From: Betaproteobacteria bacterium
Lineage (GTDB): Bacteria; Pseudomonadota; Gammaproteobacteria; Burkholderiales; SG8-39
Length of the DNA: 32,496 nucleotides
Assembly: GCA_005881575.1 (NCBI GenBank)
Contig: VBCA01000032.1
Span: forward strand, 1 to 32,496
Direction: 5' to 3'
Shown: piece by piece, positions 27,806 through 32,496 of the stretch
How positions within the stretch are numbered: the first letter of the stretch is position 1
Layout of the letters: every line of letters starts with the position of its first letter
Translations under genes and position numbers: made by a program
The notes under the pieces: model-generated
Told to the model about the DNA's origin: nothing
Databases searched by the model: none
Seen by the model: the letters and a program-made list of their open reading frames with translations, nothing else

Positions 27806-29326
27806 TTAGGCTTCGGGCGTGAGCAATGATACGCCCAGCCGGGCGCGGCGCTTCAGCCACGGGCTCGCGCGGTAGCGCGGATCCCCGTAGAAATCGTGCA
27901 GGGTCTGCAGTATGCCGAGGATTCTCGCCGGGCCGATCGCGTCGCCCCAGGCAAGCGGCCCGCGCGGATAGCCGAGGCCCAGCGTCACCGCCGCGTCGAT
28001 GTCCGCGGGCGAAGCGATGCGCTGCTGCGCGATGTCGCAGGCGATGTTGACGATCTGCGCGACGACGCGCTGCGCGACGAACCCCGGCGAATCGCGGATC
28101 ACCGAGACCGGCACGCCGTCGCTCGCGAGCAGCCCGTGCGCCGCGGCGCGCATCGCGGGCGCGGTCACCGGCGTCGTCATGAGGGTGCGGCGCTTGTCGA
28201 GCGCGAACAGGCAGTCGACCGCGAGCGTGCGCGTCGGGTCGAGTCCCTCGGCGAGCGCGGTCGCAGTCGCGTCGTGGCCGACCGGCGCGACGAGATAGAT
28301 CGACTGAGCCGCGGGCTGCGCGCCCGCGTCGACGCGCGCTCCGAGCTTCGCAACCAGCTCCGCGAGCCTCGCGCCGAGTCCCGAGCGGCTCACCCAGACG
28401 CTCGCGGGCCGCGAAGCCGGCGCGGGAGGCTCGGGAATTTCCTCCTGCCTGCCGTTCTCATGGCGGTAGAAGCCGACGCCCGATTTGCGTCCGAAGAGGC
28501 CCGCGGCGACGCGCTGGCCGGTGAGGGGCGAGGGGCGGAAGCGCGGCTCCTCGTAGTACTGCCGGTAGATCGATTCCATCACCGGGTGCGAGACGTCGAG
28601 TCCGGTCAGATCGAACAGTTCGAACGGCCCCAGACGGAAGCCGGCCGCGTCGCGCAGTATGCGGTCGATCCCGTGGAACTCCGCGACGCCCTCCCCGAGT
28701 ATGCGCAGCGCCTCGGTGCCGTAGCCGCGGCCCGCGTGGTTGACGATGAACCCGGGCGTGTCCTTCGCGCGCACCGGCTTGTGCCCGCAGCGCAGCGCCA
28801 GCGCCGCGAGCGCCTCGCCGACCCAGGGGGCCGTCAGCAGGCCGTCGACGACCTCGACGACCTTCATGAGCGGCACGGGGTTGAAGAAATGAAAGCCGGC
28901 GACGCGCTCAGGGCCTTTGCACGCCGCCGCGATCGCGGTGATCGAAAACGACGAGGTATTGGACGCCATCAGGCAATCCTCGGAAACGATGTCTTCCAGC
29001 GAGCGGAACAGCTCGCGCTTGGCCTCTAGGTCTTCCACGATCGCCTCGATGACGATGGGGCAGGAGGCGAGGGACTCGCGCGAATCGGCGACGACGAGAT
29101 TCGCCTGCGCCCGCGCGAGCGCGTCCCGCTCGAGGCGGCCTTTTTCGGCGAGCCTCGCGAGCTGCCCGGTGACGGACTGCTTCGCGTCCTGCGCGGCGCC
29201 CGGGCGGCTGTCGTGGAGCAGCGCGCGGATGCCCGCCTGCACGGCGATCTGGGCGATGCCGCGTCCCATGACGCCGACGCCGACCACCGCCAGGCTCAAG
29301 TCGGGTCGGGAAACGTCGAGGGGCAT
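27806..29326 (-). CDS. 3-hydroxyacyl-CoA dehydrogenase, two 3HCDH domains (PaaH-like)
   Basis: A 506-residue NAD-dependent enzyme of the PaaH/3-hydroxybutyryl-CoA dehydrogenase type. The Rossmann motif is VVGVGVMGRGIAQIA near residues 14-28, the catalytic His lies in GFHFFNPVPLMKVVEVVDG, and the first C-terminal domain has FIVNHAGRGYGTEALRILGE with GRKSGVGFYRHENG. A second, more diverged 3HCDH domain ends the protein (SPGFVAQRVVAQIVNIA, LGYPRGPLAWGDAIGP), giving the ~500-residue architecture of PaaH. Start at 29326 (MPLDVSRPDL) is preferred over an ATG at 29518, which lies inside the divergent gene. Crotonyl-CoA made by GcdH could, after hydration, be its substrate. Confidence 0.92.
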   Translation of the reverse strand: MPLDVSRPDLSLAVVGVGVMGRGIAQIAVQAGIRALLHDSRPGAAQDAKQSVTGQLARLAEKGRLERDALARAQANLVVADSRESLASCPIVIEAIVEDLEAKRELFRSLEDIVSEDCLMASNTSSFSITAIAAACKGPERVAGFHFFNPVPLMKVVEVVDGLLTAPWVGEALAALALRCGHKPVRAKDTPGFIVNHAGRGYGTEALRILGEGVAEFHGIDRILRDAAGFRLGPFELFDLTGLDVSHPVMESIYRQYYEEPRFRPSPLTGQRVAAGLFGRKSGVGFYRHENGRQEEIPEPPAPASRPASVWVSRSGLGARLAELVAKLGARVDAGAQPAAQSIYLVAPVGHDATATALAEGLDPTRTLAVDCLFALDKRRTLMTTPVTAPAMRAAAHGLLASDGVPVSVIRDSPGFVAQRVVAQIVNIACDIAQQRIASPADIDAAVTLGLGYPRGPLAWGDAIGPARILGILQTLHDFYGDPRYRASPWLKRRARLGVSLLTPEA

Positions 29327-29442
29327 GATGCAGGGCGGAAAAGCTGCGATTCTACGTGTTTCACCCGCGCCCCGGCGGCGCGTTGACGTACCTGCGCGTT
29401 TTCGGCAAGCTTGCGCGATTCGGCTATCGGAGGAAGAGCCGC

Positions 29443-30396
29443 ATGCATTCACGCGCACGCACGCTCGCGCTCGGGCTGTTCCTGGCGCTGCCGGCGATGG
29501 CGCAGGAATTTCCTTCACGGCCGATCACCCTGATCTGCCCCTGGCCCGCGGGCGGCTCGACCGATACCCATCTGCGGCGCTTCGCCGAGATCGCGGCGAA
29601 ATACCTGGGCCAGCCGATCCTGATCGAGAACAGACCCGGCGCCGGAGGGACGGTGGGGCCGGGTCACTTGGCGCAGACCGCCAAGCCCGACGGCTATTCG
29701 CTCTCGCAGATGCACATGGGCGCCTTCCGCATCCCGCACATGCAGAAGCTCGCCTGGGACCCGGTGCGCGACTTCACCTACGTCATCGGCCTGTCGGGCT
29801 ACACCTTCGGCGTGGTGGTGAAGAGCGATTCGCCGTTCAAGACCTTCAGCGACCTGCTCGACTACGCCAGGGCGAACCCGGGCAAGCTGTCCTACGGGTC
29901 GACCGGCACCGGCACCTCGCCGCACCTGCTGATGGAGGAAGTGTCGATGAAGACCGGCGTCCAGTTCCTTCACGTGCCCTTCAAGGGCAACGCGGATTCA
30001 ACCCAGGCGCTCCTCGGCGACCACATCATGGCGCAGTCGGATTCCAGCGGCTGGGGGCGCTTTGTCGACGCGGGGCAGTTCAGGCTGCTCGTCACCTTCG
30101 GGAGCCGGCGCACCAAGCACTGGCCGAGCGTGCCCACGGCGAACGAACTGGGCCTGGACATGGTTTACAGTTCTCCCTACGGGATCGTCGGGCCGCGCGG
30201 CATGGAGCCGCGGGTCGTGAAGATCCTGCACGACGGCTTCAAGAAGGCGCTCGAAGATCCCGAGGACCTGAAGGTGCTCGACCAGCTCGACCAGGAGCTG
30301 TGGTACCAGTCGAGCGAGGACTACGCAAGATACGCCCGCGAGACGCTGCGGAAGGAGCGGGCGCTGATCGAACGGCTGGGGCTGCTGGCGAAATAG
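29443..30396 (+). CDS. Bug/TctC-family periplasmic binding protein (second)
   Basis: A 317-residue solute-binding protein. Signal peptide 1-20 ends AMA; the mature part begins QEFPSRPITLICPWPAGGST, followed by ILIENRPGAGGTVG, KPDGYSLSQMHMGAF, and LSYGSTGTGTSPHLLMEEV. Start is 29443 because ggagga lies nine bases upstream; an in-frame ATG at 29356 would spoil the signal peptide. The PWPAGG pocket motif differs from the first TctC-like protein of the window (FPAGS), which fits another ligand. No tctAB genes are nearby. A TTGACG hexamer at 29383 could be part of its promoter, but no good -10 box follows. Confidence 0.93.
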   Translation: MHSRARTLALGLFLALPAMAQEFPSRPITLICPWPAGGSTDTHLRRFAEIAAKYLGQPILIENRPGAGGTVGPGHLAQTAKPDGYSLSQMHMGAFRIPHMQKLAWDPVRDFTYVIGLSGYTFGVVVKSDSPFKTFSDLLDYARANPGKLSYGSTGTGTSPHLLMEEVSMKTGVQFLHVPFKGNADSTQALLGDHIMAQSDSSGWGRFVDAGQFRLLVTFGSRRTKHWPSVPTANELGLDMVYSSPYGIVGPRGMEPRVVKILHDGFKKALEDPEDLKVLDQLDQELWYQSSEDYARYARETLRKERALIERLGLLAK

Positions 30397-30414
30397 CGCA
30401 AGGAGGAGGCTGCC

Positions 30415-30852
30415 ATGTTCAAGAAAATACTGCTCGCGTACAACGGTTCGCGCGAAGGCAAGTCGGCGCTACTCGCCTGCGCCGAGATCGCCGCGTTCGC
30501 CCATTCGGAGACTCACCTCCTCGCGGTGGCCGGGATGCCCTCGAGCATGTTCCTCACCGAGGGCTTCCTGCCCGAGGAGCTGCTCGAAGAGGAAAAGAAA
30601 CGCGCCCAGGAAATCCTGAACGAAGGCATCGCGCAACTGAAGAAAAAAGGATTCACCGTCGCCGGGCACCTCGCGGTCGGCGAGCCGGTGGAAGAGATCT
30701 CGCGTCTCGCTGCGGAGCTGAAGTGCGACCTCATCGTGGTCGGACACCAGCAGAAAGCCTCGTTCGCCTCGCGCTGGTGGCGCGGGTCGGTCGGGAAGAC
30801 GCTGCTGGATCATGCGCCGTGCAGTATTTTTGTGGCGCAGACGAGGGATTGA
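30415..30852 (+). CDS. Universal stress protein, UspA family (second)
   Basis: A 145-residue single-domain Usp with the strong ribosome binding site aaggaggagg. The N-terminal strand KILLAYNGSREGKSALLAC has Asn where many ATP-binding Usp proteins have Asp. The phosphate loop reads GHQQKASFASRWWRGSVG: the second glycine is missing and the spacing to the last glycine is one residue longer than G-x2-G-x9-G, so ATP binding is doubtful. It follows the TctC gene by 18 bases and is likely co-transcribed. It is the last gene before the accessory patch. Confidence 0.9.
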   Translation: MFKKILLAYNGSREGKSALLACAEIAAFAHSETHLLAVAGMPSSMFLTEGFLPEELLEEEKKRAQEILNEGIAQLKKKGFTVAGHLAVGEPVEEISRLAAELKCDLIVVGHQQKASFASRWWRGSVGKTLLDHAPCSIFVAQTRD

Positions 30853-31026
30853 TACTCAAGCCCGCGACGCGGGCGTAGCCAGTCCGGGAGCGTTGTTCGC
30901 ACCCGCTCAACCTTTTTTGCGTTCGGTCGTTATTCCCCTATGTACTGAGTCGGGGCGGCGATCATCAACAAGAAGAAGAAAGCAACTCTGATCGCGATCG
31001 AGGCGATTGCCGGCCGCATCGTTGTT

Positions 31027-31530
31027 TTGCGTGGCCAGCGCGTCATGCTCGATTCCGACCTCGCCGTGCTTTACGGCGTCACGACTAGACGGCTCAATGA
31101 ACAGGTGATGCGAAACCTTGGACGGTTCCCGTCCGATTTCATGTTCCAGTTGAAAAATCACGAAGTTGCCATCTTGAGGTCGCAATTTGCGACCTCAAGT
31201 TCAGATGCACGACACCTCGCCTGGGGCGGTCGACGCTACGTCCCGTACGCCTTCACCGAGCACGGCGCCCTCATGGCCGCCATGGTGCTGAACTCTCCGA
31301 GTGCCACCGAGGTGTCGGTCTACGTAGTGCGCGCCTTTGTCGAGCTGCGCGACACGCTCGTCGCGCATAAGGAACTCCCCAAGCGCCTCGATGAGCTGGA
31401 ATCAAGACTCGAGAGGAAACTCACAACTCACGACCAGGCCATCGCAGGCATTCTCGATGCCATCCGCCAGCTCATGGTGCCGCCTGAGCCGCCCAAGAAG
31501 CGACGCATCGGGTTCGTGCAGAACGACTGA
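31027..31530 (+). CDS. ORF6N-domain protein, start unclear
   Basis: About 167 residues from a TTG start. The ORF6N DNA-binding domain is clear: RGQRVMLDSDLAVLYGVTTR, RRLNEQVMRNLGRFPSDFMF, VAILRSQFATSS and GGRRYVPYAFTEHGALM, followed by a charged helix and a basic tail. Such proteins are common in phages and mobile regions. The open frame reaches back to 30949 and encodes a plausible family N-terminus (INKKKKATLIAIEAIAGRIV), yet it has no ATG, GTG or TTG there. An ATG at 30940 is in frame but followed by TAC and a TGA stop. Either a rare start codon is used, translation begins at the TTG or at the ATG 31045 with a shortened domain, or the gene is decaying. The gap 30853-31026 holds no other gene. 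A 27-bp palindrome lies at 31173-31199. Confidence 0.75.
   Translation: MRGQRVMLDSDLAVLYGVTTRRLNEQVMRNLGRFPSDFMFQLKNHEVAILRSQFATSSSDARHLAWGGRRYVPYAFTEHGALMAAMVLNSPSATEVSVYVVRAFVELRDTLVAHKELPKRLDELESRLERKLTTHDQAIAGILDAIRQLMVPPEPPKKRRIGFVQND
31173..31199. repeat. 27-bp near-perfect palindrome, copy 1 (inside ORF6N gene)
   Basis: Arms CTTGAGGTCGCAA and TTGCGACCTCAAG, each 13 bases, with a single central T. In frame it encodes LRSQFATS; the opposite strand encodes LRSQIATS. A second copy with two compensated base-pair changes lies at 31631-31657. Confidence 0.9.
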
Positions 31531-31589
31531 GCCAGCGTAAACGACAACGCAGCGCGAAGGCCGGGCGTCGTTGTCGGGACTGCACAATT

Positions 31590-31769
31590 TACTTCGTGAT
31601 GTTCCAACTTACCGAAACGGAGCAGGCCGTTTTGAGATCGCAATTTGCGATCTCAAACTCGGGGCCGCGGCTATGGCCGGAAAGCGCAGAATGGGGCGCT
31701 CAGAACCCGGGCGTAGACCACGCCACGGACCAGGATTTTGCGCGTAGAATTTGCAACCTCGTGAATTGA
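31590..31769 (+). pseudogene. Remnant of a second ORF6N-domain gene
   Basis: From 31590 the frame reads YFVMFQLTETEQAVLRSQFA and then ISNSGPR before similarity is lost; it stops at 31769. This aligns with FMFQLKNHEVAILRSQFATS in the intact ORF6N gene 450 bases upstream and also fits the general family motif (FMFQLT.. LRSQ). No N-terminal domain half precedes it and the conserved GGRRYxPYAFTE part does not follow. It could be a short ORF starting at ATG 31599 (56 residues) but there is no ribosome binding site, so I call it a fragment. It probably came from deletion in a duplicated or related gene. The remaining gap before the antitoxin gene shows nothing else. Confidence 0.65.
31631..31657. 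repeat. 27-bp near-perfect palindrome, copy 2 (in ORF6N remnant)
   Basis: Arms TTTGAGATCGCAA and TTGCGATCTCAAA, each 13 bases, with a single central T. Compared with copy 1 it differs at arm positions 1 and 7, and both changes are matched by the complementary change in the opposite arm. Confidence 0.9.
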
Positions 31770-31786
31770 AAAGTTGGACTACTGTC

Positions 31787-32029
31787 ATGACTGAACTCAC
31801 TGTGAAGCTCCCCGATGAGCTCGCCCGGAAAGTCCGGGCTGCGGGCCTCCTGGACGAGGCCGCGCTGGAGCAGCTTTTTAGAGAAGCGCTGCGCAAGCAG
31901 GCTGCCGGTGAGTTTTTTGCCGCGCTCGATGAAATTCAAGCGCTCAAGCTCCCACCGATGACCGAAGAGGAGGTCCAGGCCGAGATCGGCGCGGCGCGCG
32001 CCGAGCGCCGGACGCGCTCAGGCAAGTAA
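31787..32029 (+). CDS. Type II antitoxin, RHH-like
   Basis: An 80-residue protein with a short beta-strand and two helices at the N-terminus (ELTVKLPDELARKVRAAG, then ALEQLFREALRKQAAG), which suggests a ribbon-helix-helix fold for operator binding, and an acidic/charged C-terminal tail (PPMTEEEVQAEIGAARAERR) of the kind that wraps a toxin. The start at 31787 begins directly at MTELTVKLP; the in-frame GTG/ATG-less extension to 31751 has no support. A PIN-domain toxin gene follows by five bases, the usual antitoxin-first order. Antitoxin identity is inferred from this linkage and fold guess. Confidence 0.8.
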   Translation: MTELTVKLPDELARKVRAAGLLDEAALEQLFREALRKQAAGEFFAALDEIQALKLPPMTEEEVQAEIGAARAERRTRSGK

Positions 32030-32034
32030 TCTGA

Positions 32035-32454
32035 GTGCGCATCGTCGCCGACACGAACGTCATCGTGTCGGCCTTTCTCTGGGGCGGTGTGCCGCGACAG
32101 CTGCTCAATGCCGCAGGAGGGCAGGGGGTCGAATTCTTCACAAGCCGTGCGCTCATCGCTGAGCTAGAGGACGTGCTCTCGCGCGGCAAGTTCGCCGCGC
32201 AGCTAAGCGAAAGCCGTTTTACGTCTGCGTACCTCCTTGCCCGCTACACCCAGCTCGCTACTCTCATTGCACCGGTTGAAGTCACCTCTCCGGAACTTCG
32301 CGACCCCGACGATGCAGCCGTCCTTGCTTGCGCGCTTGCTGCCCAAGCCGATCTCATCGTTTCCGGCGACAAGCACCCGCGAGACCTCAAGACGTACCAG
32401 AAGATCCCAATCGTCAACGCCGCGGAAGCGCTCGCCCGTCTGTCCCACCCTTGA
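32035..32454 (+). CDS. PIN-domain toxin (putative ribonuclease of a TA pair)
   Basis: A 139-residue PIN-domain protein of the putative PIN-family toxin group. The acidic catalytic residues expected to bind Mg2+ are visible: Asp6 in VADTNVIVSAF, Glu43 in ALIAELEDVLSRGKF, Asp92/Asp93 in RDPDDAAVLACALAA and Asp112 in LIVSGDKHPRDL. All are intact, so an active RNase is likely. Start is GTG five bases after the antitoxin stop. Targets are unknown. The remaining 42 bases to the window end show no feature. Confidence 0.9.
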   Translation: MRIVADTNVIVSAFLWGGVPRQLLNAAGGQGVEFFTSRALIAELEDVLSRGKFAAQLSESRFTSAYLLARYTQLATLIAPVEVTSPELRDPDDAAVLACALAAQADLIVSGDKHPRDLKTYQKIPIVNAAEALARLSHP

Positions 32455-32496
32455 GCCCGATGTACGCAACGCCGCAGATTAAGTGGAAAAGTCACC

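Noticed and set aside
29383-29411. TTGACG as a promoter of the second TctC gene
   Set aside because: The hexamer at 17 bases downstream is CAAGCT, a poor -10 box, so a sigma70 promoter cannot be claimed.
30860-30874. Hairpin GCCCGC-GAC-GCGGGC after the second usp gene as a terminator
   Set aside because: Stem is only six base pairs and no T-tract follows directly, so an intrinsic terminator is not supported.

Overview
The window looks like a GC-rich chromosomal segment of a respiratory, metabolically versatile proteobacterium, most likely a betaproteobacterium. This is inferred from gene content: two Bug/TctC-type binding proteins, a periplasmic-type formate dehydrogenase, CoA-ester oxidation genes, and dense operons with 4-base ATGA/GTGA overlaps. 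No rRNA, tRNA or CRISPR array was recognised. The left edge cuts into a gene.

Positions 1-11450 form a coherent molybdenum/tungsten block. First comes a formate dehydrogenase operon: the C-terminal part of the catalytic alpha subunit, an Fe-S beta subunit, a small lipoprotein, a cytochrome b gamma subunit and a small exported Ala/Lys-rich protein, closed by a strong intrinsic terminator. A chromate transporter gene (minus strand) is divergent from a small ModE-like repressor that has only a DNA-binding domain. Next are a MOT1-family molybdate transporter, a TupBCA tungstate ABC importer, and the cofactor genes mobB, moeA, moaD and moaE. A good sigma70 promoter followed by a ModE-type inverted repeat lies directly before the MOT1 gene. 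Oxyanion import, cofactor assembly and the enzyme that uses the cofactor therefore sit together.

Positions 11451-17712 carry stress functions: a CPA2-type cation/proton antiporter with a universal stress protein, a cytosolic Ser/Thr protein kinase fused to a cyclic-nucleotide-binding domain, the disaggregase ClpB divergent from it, and a GlcG/HbpS-like protein. ClpB has a near-consensus sigma32 promoter placed so close to the ATG that its mRNA should be almost leaderless.

Positions 17713-30852 are largely catabolic: a Gfo/Idh/MocA oxidoreductase, two orphan TctC receptors, a hyuA-hyuB-mmgE/prpD operon, a glutaryl-CoA dehydrogenase and a two-domain 3-hydroxyacyl-CoA dehydrogenase. Among them lie two tandem YqgE/AlgH-family proteins that both carry N-terminal signal peptides, a TagI DNA glycosylase and a second universal stress protein.

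Positions 30853-32496 look like an accessory patch: an ORF6N-domain gene with a damaged or non-standard start, the remnant of a second ORF6N gene, and a type II toxin-antitoxin pair (RHH-like antitoxin, PIN toxin). The intact and remnant ORF6N sequences both contain a 27-bp near-perfect palindrome whose arms differ only by compensated substitutions.
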